In this document: in pieces, positions 1 through 8,606 of the stretch
How the letters are laid out: each line of letters opens with the position of its first letter
Position numbering within the stretch: position 1 is the stretch's first letter
Source: Streptomyces nigra
GTDB lineage: Bacteria; Actinomycetota; Actinomycetes; Streptomycetales; Streptomycetaceae
Reading direction: 5' to 3'
Assembly: GCF_003074055.1 (NCBI RefSeq)
Contig: NZ_CP029043.1
Coordinates: 3,712,501-3,776,500, forward strand
DNA: 64,000 nt
Notes under the pieces: generated by a model
Database searches by the model: none
What the model was told of the DNA's origin: nothing
The model's input: the letters and a program-made list of their open reading frames with translations, nothing else
Program-made: the position numbers and the translations under genes

Positions 1-40
1 ATGGAACCACATTACGGGGAATGACATCAGGGGGATATCG

Positions 41-490
41 CTACACCGCCACCAGCGGTGCGTCGTTCCGCCACTTGAGGATCTTCTCGAAGCTGACCAC
101 CGCGCCGCTGCGGCCCTGGGGGCTGCCGAACTGGACGTGATCCGCGAGTTCTTCGATGAGGCACAGGCCGCGGCCGTGCTCGGCGTCCGAGGCGACCTGG
201 CGTGTGGTGCGGCGCGGCGGGGTGAAGCCGGGGCCCGAGTCGGCGACCTCGATGTGGCAGCGCTCGCCGTCCAGGTACGCCGTGACGCGGTACGCCTGGG
301 GGGAGCCGTCGGGGGCTGCGGTGCCGCCGTGCTCGACGGCGTTGGCGCAGGCCTCGCTGAGGGCGACGGAGAGGTCGTAGGAGACGTCGGGGTCGACGCC
401 CGCGGTCTCCATGGTGCCCATGAGCAGGCGCCGGGCGAGCGGCACGCTCGCGGCATCGCGCCGCAGATGGAGTGACCACCAGATGCTCAT
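41..490 (-). CDS. Anti-sigma-factor-type ATP-binding protein (RsbW/SpoIIAB-like HATPase)
   Basis: The 149-aa protein is a single HATPase_c_2 (GHKL) domain. The N-box is visible as SEACANAVEHG (Asn50 is the expected Mg/ATP ligand) and a G1-type motif VADSGPGF follows. There is no sensor or transmembrane segment, so it is a cytosolic anti-sigma-factor kinase-like protein; Streptomyces has dozens of these. The ATG start has a strong AGGAGG-type ribosome site about 10 bases upstream. It stands alone, with no sigma factor or STAS antagonist beside it in this window, so its partner cannot be named. Family call is firm; target is unknown. Confidence 0.85.
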   Translation of the reverse strand: MSIWWSLHLRRDAASVPLARRLLMGTMETAGVDPDVSYDLSVALSEACANAVEHGGTAAPDGSPQAYRVTAYLDGERCHIEVADSGPGFTPPRRTTRQVASDAEHGRGLCLIEELADHVQFGSPQGRSGAVVSFEKILKWRNDAPLVAV

Positions 491-712
491 GCTCCAGCCT
501 CCTGGCCGCGGCTCGACATACCGTTACGTATTGCCGCGTGTGACCGCCCGTAAGCACATCCGTGACGTGACGCCGCCCATATGGTCGATGCGCCTATGCG
601 TGAATCGGTGTATGTGGTGTCGGGCCACACCAGAACGTGACCTTCCGGTGGTTCGTCATCTTGTGGACCTGCCGTATGGAGGGCATGGGGCCAGTGGGAT
701 GATGAGGCCGCC

Positions 713-1552
713 ATGTCTGCCCCCCACCCGCGCACAGCGCGCGCCGGAAGCGATCTCCGGATAATGCGGGCCGCGGTGTTCGCCGCGGTCTGCGTCGTGC
801 TGGCCGGGACCGGGCACGCGCTCGGCTCGTGCGCCACGGTTCCGCTGTGGACGCTGGGCGCCGGGTTCCTGGGGGTCGTCCTCGTCACGGTGCCGCTCAC
901 CGGCCGGGTGCGCTCGCTGCCCGGCACCGCCGCGCTGCTCGCCGGCGGACAGACCGTCCTGCACACGCTGTTCGGGCTCGGGCAGCACGGGGCGGTGACG
1001 GCCGGGGCGACCTCGGCGGCCTCCGGCTCCGGGGCGGCGTCCGACGCGACGCTCGTGCAGCAGGCCGCGCGGCTTGTCTGCGGCACCGCCGCCGCGGCGA
1101 TCAGTCCCGCCCAGGCCGAACGGATCCTCACCGAGGCCCGGATCGGCCCGGGTTCGGGGGCGCACGCCGCGCACCTGGACGCCATGGCCCCGGCGGCGGA
1201 CGCGACGTCCGTGTCGCTGCTGCCGTCGCTGCCGATGCTGCTCGCCCACCTTCTCGCGGCCCTCGCCGGAGGGTGGCTGCTGCGGCGCGGTGATCTGGCC
1301 CTGCTGCGGATCGCCGAGATGTCCGCGCTGTCGGCGCACACCGTCGCCGAGGGCGCACTCGTACGGTCCCTGCGCGGGGCCCTCGCGCTGGTGCGCGCCC
1401 TGCGGGCCGGGCTGCCGGGCGTCCCGGAGGCCGGTCCGCGTCCGCCGCGCGCCGGGGGACGGGCCGTGCCCGCCCCGCCCACCGTCGTACTCCAGCACTC
1501 CGTGATCAGGCGCGGCCCGCCGGCCGCCGACGCGTTCCGCCTCGCCGCCTGA
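713..1552 (+). CDS. Integral membrane protein of unknown function
   Basis: A 279-aa protein. Hydrophobic segments cover roughly residues 18-40, 43-60 and 66-85, and another lies around 160-180. The loop at about 90-150 is rich in Ala, Gly and Ser, and the tail after 210 is rich in Arg and Pro and probably cytoplasmic. I see no catalytic motif. It lies just upstream of, and on the same strand as, the copper-handling genes but 212 bases separate it from them, so co-transcription is uncertain. The opposite strand carries long open frames that are composition shadows. Real gene by codon usage; no function assigned. Confidence 0.65.
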   Translation: MSAPHPRTARAGSDLRIMRAAVFAAVCVVLAGTGHALGSCATVPLWTLGAGFLGVVLVTVPLTGRVRSLPGTAALLAGGQTVLHTLFGLGQHGAVTAGATSAASGSGAASDATLVQQAARLVCGTAAAAISPAQAERILTEARIGPGSGAHAAHLDAMAPAADATSVSLLPSLPMLLAHLLAALAGGWLLRRGDLALLRIAEMSALSAHTVAEGALVRSLRGALALVRALRAGLPGVPEAGPRPPRAGGRAVPAPPTVVLQHSVIRRGPPAADAFRLAA

Positions 1553-1764
1553 CACGACGCGACCACCACTCCACCCACGGGGTGTGAAGGGGCCGCCGTC
1601 GTGCGGCACGCGCGCGTGCGCCCGTCCCCGTCACGGGGCGGTCCGGCACGCCTGTCCCCGGTGACCGGTTTCCCGCCGATCCCGTGTGATCAGGCACCTT
1701 CGCGCACGCGTACTCCTCTTCACCACCGGAAATCCCGTAACTCACCCACAGTGGAGTGCTCCGA

Positions 1765-2499
1765 ATGAAGGCCTCTCGTCTCGCCGCCGCCGGCACCCTC
1801 GCCGGCACCGCCGTGCTCGCCCTGTCCGCGCCCGCGTTCGCCCATGTCAGCGTGCAGCCGGAGGGCGAGGCCGCCAAGGGCGGTTACGCGGTCGTCGACT
1901 TCAAGGTGCCCAACGAGCGCGACAACGCCTCGACCACCAAGCTCGAGGTCACCTTCCCGACCGACCACCCGCTCGCGTCCGTGATGCCGCAGCCGGTGCC
2001 CGGCTGGAAGGCCGAGGTCACCAAGTCCACCCTGAAGAAGCCGCTGGAGCTGCACGGCCGGAAGATCACCGAGGCCGTCAGCAAGGTCACCTGGACCGCG
2101 GACGGCAAGGGTGTCGAGCCGGGCTTCTTCCAGAAGTTCCCGCTGTCCGTCGGCACCCTCCCCGAGGACACCGACCAGCTCGTCTTCAAGGCGGTCCAGA
2201 CGTACTCCAACAAGGAGGTCGTCCGCTGGATCGAGGTGCCGCAGGAGGGCCAGGAGGAGCCCGAGAACCCGGCGCCGGTGCTCCAGCTGTCCGCCGCCGA
2301 GGAGGGCGGCCACCACGGCTCGGCCTCCGCCGACAAGGGCTCCGGTGACGCCGAGGCCGCCTCCGCGAAGACGTCCGCCGCCGAACCCGCCGACAGCAGC
2401 GACACCACCGCCCGCGTCCTGGGCGTGGTCGGCATCGTCGTGGGCGCGCTGGGCGTGGCCTACGGCGTGCTCGCCGGCCGCCGGCGCACCACCGCCTGA
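1765..2499 (+). CDS. YcnI-like (DUF1775) copper-associated exported protein
   Basis: A 244-aa protein with a signal peptide (hydrophobic residues 8-22, cleavage near PAFA|H). This would expose His27 at the mature N terminus, the copper ligand expected in YcnI-type domains. The DUF1775 domain fills about residues 27-170. A Ser/Ala/Glu-rich linker and one C-terminal transmembrane helix (about 213-236, followed by RRR) anchor it outside the membrane. The ATG at 1765 is preferred to an upstream in-frame GTG at 1756 because GGAG at 1753-1756 sits about 8 bases before it. It heads the copper-handling run that continues to the DyP peroxidase. Confidence 0.88.
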   Translation: MKASRLAAAGTLAGTAVLALSAPAFAHVSVQPEGEAAKGGYAVVDFKVPNERDNASTTKLEVTFPTDHPLASVMPQPVPGWKAEVTKSTLKKPLELHGRKITEAVSKVTWTADGKGVEPGFFQKFPLSVGTLPEDTDQLVFKAVQTYSNKEVVRWIEVPQEGQEEPENPAPVLQLSAAEEGGHHGSASADKGSGDAEAASAKTSAAEPADSSDTTARVLGVVGIVVGALGVAYGVLAGRRRTTA

Positions 2500-2534
2500 C
2501 CCACCCCGACCCAACCTCGGGTCGTCCCCGGGTT

Positions 2535-2560
2535 CCCGGCCGGCACACACGCCGGCCGGG
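2535..2560 (+). terminator. Strong GC hairpin between the ycnI-like and sco genes
   Basis: A perfect 10-bp stem (2535-2544 with 2551-2560) closes a 6-base ACACAC loop. It lies in the 90-base gap between two same-strand copper genes. No T-run follows, so it could be a leaky terminator or a processing site that sets relative expression rather than a full stop. Confidence 0.55.
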
Positions 2561-2589
2561 GCCGGGGGGCGTCCCCCGGGAGACTGCAC

Positions 2590-3246
2590 ATGCGTAAGAA
2601 GACCTTCGCGGCGGCTGCCCTGCTCGCCGCCGCCACCCTGACCCTGACCGCCTGCGGCGGCGGCGAGGACGACGGCGCCTCACCGGTGACCGTGGTCTCC
2701 GAGGAGACCGGCTCCGACAAGGCCGCCATCGTCCTCGACAAGCCGTTCGAGAAGCCGGACCTGGTCCTCACCGACACCCACGGCGGGAAGTACGACCTGC
2801 GCAAGGAGACGGCGGGCAAGCCGACGCTGGTCTACTTCGGCTACACCAACTGCCCCGACGTCTGCCCGACCACGATGAGCAACATCGCGGTCGCCAAGAA
2901 GCAACTGCCCGAGGCCCAGCAGGACGAGCTGCGGATCGTCTTCGTCACGACCGACCCGGAGCGCGACACCGCCGCCGCGCTCGGCAAGTGGCTCAAGGGC
3001 ATCGACCCTCAGGTCGTGGGCCTGACCGGGGACTTCGACACCGTCCAGGCCGGCGCCCGCACCCTCGGCATCACCATCGAGGCGCCGCACAAGGACAAGA
3101 ACGGCAAGGTCGTCTCCACGCACGGCACCCAGGTCGTCGCGTTCTCCCCGAAGACCGACGCCGGGTACGTCCTCTACACCGAGGACGCCTCCGTCGACGA
3201 CTACACCAAGGACCTCCCGGCGCTCATCAAGGGGGCCCGGCCGTGA
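2590..3246 (+). CDS. sco: Sco-type copper chaperone lipoprotein (SCO1/SenC family)
   Basis: A 218-aa lipoprotein: Lys-rich start, hydrophobic core and lipobox LTAC with Cys22. The thioredoxin-like SCO1/SenC domain carries the copper-binding CxxxC (Cys88 and Cys92 in TNCPDVC) and the distal His178 in STHGTQ, so all three ligands are present. The family delivers Cu to the CuA site of cytochrome c oxidase or to other extracytoplasmic copper enzymes. Its last four bases overlap the start of the next gene (PCu(A)C protein), so the two are translationally coupled. In S. lividans an equivalent sco gene sits with an extracellular copper chaperone and the DyP peroxidase DtpA, which agrees with this layout. 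Confidence 0.92.
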   Translation: MRKKTFAAAALLAAATLTLTACGGGEDDGASPVTVVSEETGSDKAAIVLDKPFEKPDLVLTDTHGGKYDLRKETAGKPTLVYFGYTNCPDVCPTTMSNIAVAKKQLPEAQQDELRIVFVTTDPERDTAAALGKWLKGIDPQVVGLTGDFDTVQAGARTLGITIEAPHKDKNGKVVSTHGTQVVAFSPKTDAGYVLYTEDASVDDYTKDLPALIKGARP

Positions 3247-3692
3247 GCCGTCGCGCCGCGTCCGTCGTGGTCCTGGCCGGGGCCCTGTTCCTCGCGGGCT
3301 GCGGGTCCGACGAGGACTCCCCCGCCGATCTGTCCGTCAGTGGCGCCTACATGCCGCAGCCGGTCTCCGACTCCATGGCGGCCGGCTTCCTGACGGTCAC
3401 CAACAAGGGCGGTACGGAGGACGAGCTGACCTCCGTGACCAGCGACGTCGGCGAGGTGACCGCCCATGAGACGGTCGGCTCGGCGATGCGGGAGGCGGAG
3501 CATCTGGCCGTCCCCGCCCACGGAAGCCTCGTGTTCCGCAGCGGCGCCAACCATCTGATGTTCGAAAAGCTGAAGCGGAAGCCGTTGCAGGGCGAGAAGG
3601 TGACCGTGAAGCTCCACTTCGCGGAGTCGGGCACCGTCACGGTCGAGATTCCGGTGAAGTCCGCGACGTACAACCCGAAGACCGGGCACTGA
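3243..3692 (+). CDS. PCu(A)C-type extracellular copper chaperone lipoprotein (ECuC-like)
   Basis: A 149-aa lipoprotein starting at a GTG that overlaps the sco stop by four bases. A short signal peptide ends in lipobox LAGC (Cys20). The PCu(A)C/DUF461 fold is recognised by its metal ligands: His75 and Met82, then His104-Leu-Met106. These proteins bind Cu(I) outside the membrane and pass it to Sco and oxidases. Coupling to sco suggests equal synthesis of the two chaperones. The open frame extends far upstream but only inside sco, so the coupled GTG is the sensible start. Confidence 0.9.
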   Translation: MSRRAASVVVLAGALFLAGCGSDEDSPADLSVSGAYMPQPVSDSMAAGFLTVTNKGGTEDELTSVTSDVGEVTAHETVGSAMREAEHLAVPAHGSLVFRSGANHLMFEKLKRKPLQGEKVTVKLHFAESGTVTVEIPVKSATYNPKTGH

Positions 3693-3705
3693 GGGAGAGA
3701 TCGCC

Positions 3706-5658
3706 TTGACGTCAACCATCGCCCCCCGGGTCCGGACGCTGGTGCTGCTGCTCCTGGCCGCCACCGGTCTGCTGCTCGCCGGCGCCGGACCGGTCTCCGC
3801 GCACGCCGCGCTCACCGGCAGCGACCCCCGGCAGGGGGCGGTGGTGGACAAGGCCCCGCAGCAGGTCTCGCTGACCTTCTCCGAGAAGGTCGCCCTCGCC
3901 GACGACTCCCTGCGGGTCCTCGACCCCAAGGGCAAACGCGTCGACCGCGGCGACCCCGCCGGCACCGGCGGGACCACCTACTCCGTGAAACTCCACAGCG
4001 GACTCCCCGACGGCACGTACACCGTCACCTACCAGGTGGTGTCCGAGGACAGCCATCCCGTCGCCGGGGCCTACACCTTCTCGATCGGCGCGCCCTCCAA
4101 GACGTCCGTCTCCGTCGACGACCAGGCCGCGGGCGGCGGGGTCGTCGGCGTGCTCTACGGCTTCGGCCGGTATGTGTCCTACGCCGGGTTCATCGTCCTG
4201 GTCGGCGGCGCGGCGTTCGTGCTCGGCTGCTGGCGGGGCGGGACGGCCGTACGGTCGATGCAGCGGCTCGTCGTGTCCGGCTGGCTCGCGCTGACGGCGG
4301 CGACCCTCGGGCTGCTGCTCGTACGGGGCTCCTACACCGGCAGCGGCAAGGTCGGCGACATCTTCGACCTGGACCTCCTCGGGCAGGTCCTCCAGACGAA
4401 GACGGGCGCGGCCCTGGTCTCCCGGTTGCTGCTGCTCGCCGCCGCCGCGCTGTTCATCGCGGTGCTGTTCGGGGCGTACGACAAGCGGGACGACGAGGAG
4501 AAGCGGGACCTCACCTTCGGGCTGGCGATCGGCGGGACCGTCGTCGCGGCGGGGCTGGCGGCGAGCTGGGCGATGTCCGAGCACGCCTCGACCGGGCTCC
4601 AGGCCGGGCTGGCGATGCCGGTCGACGTCCTGCATCTGCTGGCGGTCGCGGGCTGGCTGGGCGGGCTGACCGCGCTGCTGGTGGCCCTGTACCGGGCGCC
4701 CGTGGAGACGCCCGTCGACGGGGCGGCCGTACGGCGGTTCTCGCGGCTGGCGTTCGGCAGCGTGCTGACGCTCGTCGTGACCGGCGTCTACCAGTCGTGG
4801 CGGCAGCTCGGGTCGTGGTCGGCGTTCACCGGCACCCGGTACGGGCAGCTGCTGCTCGTCAAGATCGGGCTCGTGGTGCTGCTGGTCGGCATCGCGTGGA
4901 TCTCGCGGCGATGGACGGCACGGCTGGCGGAGTCGGGCGGTGCTGTTTCGGCGAAGGTGGCCGAGGAGGGCGAGAACGAGGGGGACGCGGACGCCGACGT
5001 CGAGAAGGAGCGCGTCACCAGCGGTGCCGTCGCCTCCGCCGCGACGGCGGAATCCGGTACCGCCGACGCGGGCGCCGGCTCCGAGCGGGCCGCGCAGCTC
5101 GCCCGGCAGCGGGCCGCCGTGGACACCGCCCGGCGCAAGCGGGAACGGGACGCCGACCCCAACCGCTTCGGGCTGCGCCGCTCGGTGCTCGCGGAGGCCG
5201 GTGTCGCCGTCGTTCTGCTCGCCGTCACGACCATGCTGACGTCGACCGAGCCGGGCCGGACCGAGGAGCAGGCCGCCGCGGCCTCCTCGTCCGCGACCAC
5301 CGAGGCGAACGCCGCCGGGGCACTGACCCTGGACATGTCCTTCGACACCGGGGGCGAGGACGGCAAGGGCGTCGTACGGATCGATCTCGACCCGGCGCGC
5401 TCGGGCGCCAACGAGATGCACGTCTATGTCCTGCGGCCCAACGGACGTGCCTTCGACATCCCCGAGGTGAAGGTCGCCTTCACGCTGGAGGCGCAGGACA
5501 TCGGGCCGCTGCCCGTCGTCCCCGACCACATCTCCACCGGACACTGGTCGGCGAGCGGGGTGCAGATCCCCATGGCCGGCGACTGGAAGATCGCCGTGAC
5601 CGTGCGCACCTCCGACATCGACCAGGCGACCGTCTCCAAGAACGCGCAGATCGGCTGA
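3706..5658 (+). CDS. CopC-CopD fusion copper transport protein (YcnJ-like)
   Basis: A 650-aa membrane protein. A signal peptide ends at VSA|HAAL, leaving His33 at the mature N terminus as in CopC Cu(II) sites; the CopC domain runs to about 130 and contains SEDSHPV. A CopD-like block of about eight helices spans about 145-400. A charged, low-complexity cytoplasmic stretch follows (about 405-490), then another helix (about 500-520) and a C-terminal YtkA-like extracellular domain. It starts at TTG with GGGAGA just upstream and is 13 bases after the PCu(A)C gene, so it belongs to the same transcription unit. Probable role: copper capture and import. Confidence 0.9.
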   Translation: MTSTIAPRVRTLVLLLLAATGLLLAGAGPVSAHAALTGSDPRQGAVVDKAPQQVSLTFSEKVALADDSLRVLDPKGKRVDRGDPAGTGGTTYSVKLHSGLPDGTYTVTYQVVSEDSHPVAGAYTFSIGAPSKTSVSVDDQAAGGGVVGVLYGFGRYVSYAGFIVLVGGAAFVLGCWRGGTAVRSMQRLVVSGWLALTAATLGLLLVRGSYTGSGKVGDIFDLDLLGQVLQTKTGAALVSRLLLLAAAALFIAVLFGAYDKRDDEEKRDLTFGLAIGGTVVAAGLAASWAMSEHASTGLQAGLAMPVDVLHLLAVAGWLGGLTALLVALYRAPVETPVDGAAVRRFSRLAFGSVLTLVVTGVYQSWRQLGSWSAFTGTRYGQLLLVKIGLVVLLVGIAWISRRWTARLAESGGAVSAKVAEEGENEGDADADVEKERVTSGAVASAATAESGTADAGAGSERAAQLARQRAAVDTARRKRERDADPNRFGLRRSVLAEAGVAVVLLAVTTMLTSTEPGRTEEQAAAASSSATTEANAAGALTLDMSFDTGGEDGKGVVRIDLDPARSGANEMHVYVLRPNGRAFDIPEVKVAFTLEAQDIGPLPVVPDHISTGHWSASGVQIPMAGDWKIAVTVRTSDIDQATVSKNAQIG

Positions 5659-5666
5659 ACCGCACC

Positions 5667-6968
5667 ATGACCGACCAGTCCATCCCCCAGGCCCGTACGC
5701 GAGCCGCCGACGCCGCCCCTGACACGGATGCCGCCGGCGGCACGGTCACGGGCGGGATCTCGCGGCGCCGGCTGCTCGGGACCGCCGGTGCGACCGGTCT
5801 GGCGCTGGGCGCGGCCGGCGGGGCGGCCGGATACGCGGCCCGCCCGGCAGAGGCGACACCGCTCAGTTCGCTGGGCGCCGGGGAGGCGATGTTTCACGGG
5901 AAACATCAGCCCGGCATCGTGCAGCGCCTCCAGGCGCGCGGCCATCTCGTCGCCTTCGACCTGGCGGCGGGGGCCGGGCGCAAGGAGGCGGCGGCGCTGC
6001 TGCGCCGCTGGTCGGAGACGGCCCGGCGGCTGATGGCGGGCGAGGCCGCCCGGCAGGAGGACACCGGGGTCGCCCTGGACGCCGGACCGTCCTCCCTGAC
6101 AATCACCTTCGGCTTCGGGCACAGCTTCTTCGCCCGGACCGGCCTGGAGGAGCAGCGGCCGGTCGCCCTGGACCCGTTGCCGGAGTTCTCCTCCGACCGG
6201 CTGGACAAGGCGCGCAGCAACGGCGATCTGTGGGTGCAGATCGGCGCCGACGACGCGCTGGTCGCGTTCCACGCGCTGCGCGCGATCCAGAAGGACGCGG
6301 GCAAGGCGGCCAGGGTGCGCTGGCAGATGAACGGCTTCAACCGGTCCCCCGGCGCCACCGCCCACCCCATGACGGCACGCAATCTGATGGGCCAGGTGGA
6401 CGGCACCCGGAACCCGAAGCCGACGGACGCCGACTTCGACCGGCGGATCTTCGTGCCGGAGTCCGGCGCGCAGGACCCGGCCTGGATGGCGAACGGCTCC
6501 TACGCCGTCGTACGCCGGATCCGGATGCTCCTCGACGACTGGGAGCAGCTCTCCGTCAGGGCGCAGGAGCAGGTCATCGGGCGCCGCAAGGCCGACGGGG
6601 CCCCGCTGACCGGCGGCACCGAGACGACCGAGATGGACCTGGAGAAGACGGACCGGGCGGGGAACCTGGTCGTCCCGCTCGACGCGCACGCGCGGATCAC
6701 CCGGCCCGACCAGAACGGAGGGGCGGCGATCCTGCGGCGGCCCTTCTCGTACCACGACGGTATCGACCCGGACGGGGTGCCGGACGCCGGGCTGCTCTTC
6801 ATCTGCTGGCAGGCCGACCCGCTGCGCGGCTTCGTCCCCCTCCAGCGCAAGCTCGACCGGGGCGACGCGCTGTCGCGGTACATCCGGCACGAGGCGAGCG
6901 GGCTGTTCGCGGTGCCGGGCGGGGCGGCCGAGGGGGAGTACGTGGGGCAGCGGCTGCTGGAGGGCTGA
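5667..6968 (+). CDS. dtpA: Tat-exported DyP-type heme peroxidase (DtpA-like)
   Basis: A 433-aa dye-decolorizing peroxidase. The N-terminal Tat signal is SRRRLLG (residues 32-38) followed by a hydrophobic Ala/Gly stretch. Family motifs are intact: GxxDG with the distal Asp245, the proximal heme ligand His341 in DAHARIT, and the distal Arg in ILRRPF (about 357). It follows the CopC-CopD gene by 8 bases, so it closes the copper operon. In S. lividans the homologue DtpA works with Sco and ECuC in maturing the copper oxidase GlxA, the likely role here. The long open frame on the opposite strand is a shadow. A one-mismatch parS lies inside the coding region. Confidence 0.93.
   Translation: MTDQSIPQARTRAADAAPDTDAAGGTVTGGISRRRLLGTAGATGLALGAAGGAAGYAARPAEATPLSSLGAGEAMFHGKHQPGIVQRLQARGHLVAFDLAAGAGRKEAAALLRRWSETARRLMAGEAARQEDTGVALDAGPSSLTITFGFGHSFFARTGLEEQRPVALDPLPEFSSDRLDKARSNGDLWVQIGADDALVAFHALRAIQKDAGKAARVRWQMNGFNRSPGATAHPMTARNLMGQVDGTRNPKPTDADFDRRIFVPESGAQDPAWMANGSYAVVRRIRMLLDDWEQLSVRAQEQVIGRRKADGAPLTGGTETTEMDLEKTDRAGNLVVPLDAHARITRPDQNGGAAILRRPFSYHDGIDPDGVPDAGLLFICWQADPLRGFVPLQRKLDRGDALSRYIRHEASGLFAVPGGAAEGEYVGQRLLEG
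5891..5904. other. parS-like site (one mismatch) inside the DyP gene
   Basis: GTTTCACGGGAAAC differs from the Streptomyces parS GTTTCACGTGAAAC at one central position. It lies within codons of the peroxidase gene. The mismatch may weaken ParB binding. Confidence 0.45.
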
Positions 6969-7064
6969 TCTTCCACCGGGAGCATCGGTCGGGGCAGTCG
7001 CTCTCCCGGGTGGCCGGGGCCGTATGCGCCCGCCCGGTTCCGCCTGGCCCATTAGGGTGAGGTC

Positions 7065-7997
7065 ATGCCAGCGAGCTATGCCTATCTGGGCCCCGAGGGC
7101 ACCTTCACCGAGGTCGCCCTGCGCACGCTTCCCGAGGCCGCGACCCGGGAGCTGATCCCGTACGTGTCCGTGCAGTCCGCGCTCGACGCCGTGCGCGCCG
7201 GCGAGGCGGAAGCCGCGTTCGTACCGATCGAGAACTCCGTGGAGGGCGGCATCACGACCACGCTCGACGAGCTGGTCGCGGGCGCGCCCCTCATGATCTA
7301 CCGCGAGGTGCTGCTGTCGATCACCTTCGCGCTGCTGGTCAGGCCCGGCACCGCGCTGTCGGACATCAAGACGGTCTCCGCCCATCCGGCGGCCCAGCCC
7401 CAGGTGCGCAACTGGCTGAAGAACAATCTCCCGTACGCCCACTGGGAGTCCGCCGCGTCCAACGCGGACGCCGCGCGGCTGGTCCAGGAGGGCCAGTACG
7501 ACGCCGCCTTCGCCGGTGAGTTCGCAGCCGCCCGGTACGGGCTGGTGGCGCTGGAGACCGGGATCCACGACGCGGAGAACGCGCAGACGCGGTTCGTGCT
7601 GGTCGGCCGGCCGGCCAGGCCCGCCGCGCCGACCGGGGCGGACAAGACGTCGGTGGTGCTGTGGCAGCGGGACGACCATCCCGGTGGGCTGCGCGATCTG
7701 CTCGGCGAGTTCGCCACCCGGGGGATCAACCTGATGCTGCTCCAGTCCCGTCCGACCGGCGCGGGCATCGGCAACTACTGCTTCTGCATCGACGCCGAGG
7801 GGCATATCTCCGACCGCCGGGTCGCCGAGGCTCTGATGGGGCTGAAGCGGATCTGTCTCCAGGTGCGGTTCCTGGGGTCGTATCCGCGGGCGGACCTCAA
7901 GCCCTCGGAGGTGGACGCGCCGCGGCTGGGGACGTCGGACGAGGAGTTCGTCTCGGCGGCGGACTGGGTGGCGCGCTGCCAGGACGGGCGGTTCTGA
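7065..7997 (+). CDS. pheA: Prephenate dehydratase
   Basis: A 310-aa monofunctional prephenate dehydratase. The periplasmic-binding-protein-like catalytic domain starts at YLGPEGTFTE, contains PIENSVEGG, and carries the catalytic TRF in NAQTRFVLVG. A C-terminal ACT domain (about residues 195-285, with LLQSRPTG in place of the usual ESRP) provides allosteric phenylalanine control. It makes phenylpyruvate for phenylalanine synthesis. There is no chorismate mutase domain, as usual in Actinobacteria. It has its own 96-base upstream gap with no attenuator that I could recognise. Its stop codon lies in the first unit of a tandem repeat. Confidence 0.95.
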   Translation: MPASYAYLGPEGTFTEVALRTLPEAATRELIPYVSVQSALDAVRAGEAEAAFVPIENSVEGGITTTLDELVAGAPLMIYREVLLSITFALLVRPGTALSDIKTVSAHPAAQPQVRNWLKNNLPYAHWESAASNADAARLVQEGQYDAAFAGEFAAARYGLVALETGIHDAENAQTRFVLVGRPARPAAPTGADKTSVVLWQRDDHPGGLRDLLGEFATRGINLMLLQSRPTGAGIGNYCFCIDAEGHISDRRVAEALMGLKRICLQVRFLGSYPRADLKPSEVDAPRLGTSDEEFVSAADWVARCQDGRF

Positions 7998-8069
7998 GCC
8001 GCGCCGGTTGCGCGCCGCGCTGGTACTGAGCCGCGCCTGTTCTGCGTGGCGTCGGTTCTGCGCCGCGCC
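7990..8069 (+). repeat. Five tandem 16-bp degenerate repeats across the pheA stop
   Basis: Units begin at 7990, 8006, 8022, 8038 and 8054 with a strict 16-base period. The best consensus is GGTTCTGAGCCGCGCC. Unit 1 includes the pheA stop codon; units 1, 3 and 5 are closest to consensus and unit 4 is the most decayed. This is a small minisatellite immediately before a DnaA-box cluster. Confidence 0.75.
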
Positions 8070-8090
8070 GGTCCTACCTGCTGATAGTCG

Positions 8091-8424
8091 TTATCCACAG
8101 GAGTTTTCCACAGGTCCGCTTCTCGACCTGGGGACAAGTCGACAGACATGGGTGAGCCTGTCGACAAATCGGTCCTCAGGACCTCTTCGCAGCCCTCTTC
8201 GTGCACATCACCCTTCGTCCATCCTTTTCCCTTGCGCAATCCTTTGGGGCGACCCATTTCCCTCGAAGTCTCTGCAATGTCCCTCCAAAGGTGAGGGTGA
8301 GGCGGGTTTGCTCCGGGAATCCACGAGGTGATCGACAGGTTGCGGAGTGATCGATTCCGGCATCCACAGTTCTTCCACACAGCCTGTGGATAACTTTTCA
8401 GAGGTCGGGGATCCCTGTGGACAA
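8091..8424. promoter_or_regulatory. DnaA-box cluster in the pheA-serS gap
   Basis: The gap from 7998 to 8606 has no convincing gene. It holds 9-mers matching DnaA boxes: TTATCCACA at 8091-8099, TTTTCCACA at 8104-8112, TGTGGATAA at 8385-8393 and TGTGGACAA at 8416-8424. The last is the complement of TTGTCCACA, the preferred Streptomyces box. Weaker matches occur at 8129, 8159, 8370 and 8442. The first two point right and the last two left. Possible roles are DnaA titration away from oriC, or DnaA control of serS; the sequence alone does not decide. Confidence 0.7.
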
Positions 8425-8606
8425 CACGACCCCAAGTCCCGTTCCCCACAAGGGAATCAGGTCAACGAGCCGCCCCGCAGCTGCTTCTTCCAGGGGGCTG
8501 GACACACTTTATTGACACGGCTCGCAATTCCCTCATAACGCAACGTAAGGCGCGTATCGGAATAGTGAGTCGTGGGCGCGCACCGGGCCCCGGTAGCCTG
8601 GGGCAC

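Noticed and set aside
5424..7805. 793-codon open frame on the minus strand
   Set aside because: It spans the DyP and pheA genes in reverse; those have clear domain evidence. The frame is Arg/Gly/Val-rich without motifs.
8008..8331. 107-codon frame between pheA and serS
   Set aside because: No ribosome site, lower G+C than coding sequence, and it overlaps tandem repeats and DnaA boxes.
7998..8606. Possible origin of replication
   Set aside because: Only a few boxes, no AT-rich unwinding element, and no dnaA or dnaN beside it. A titration or regulatory cluster is more likely.
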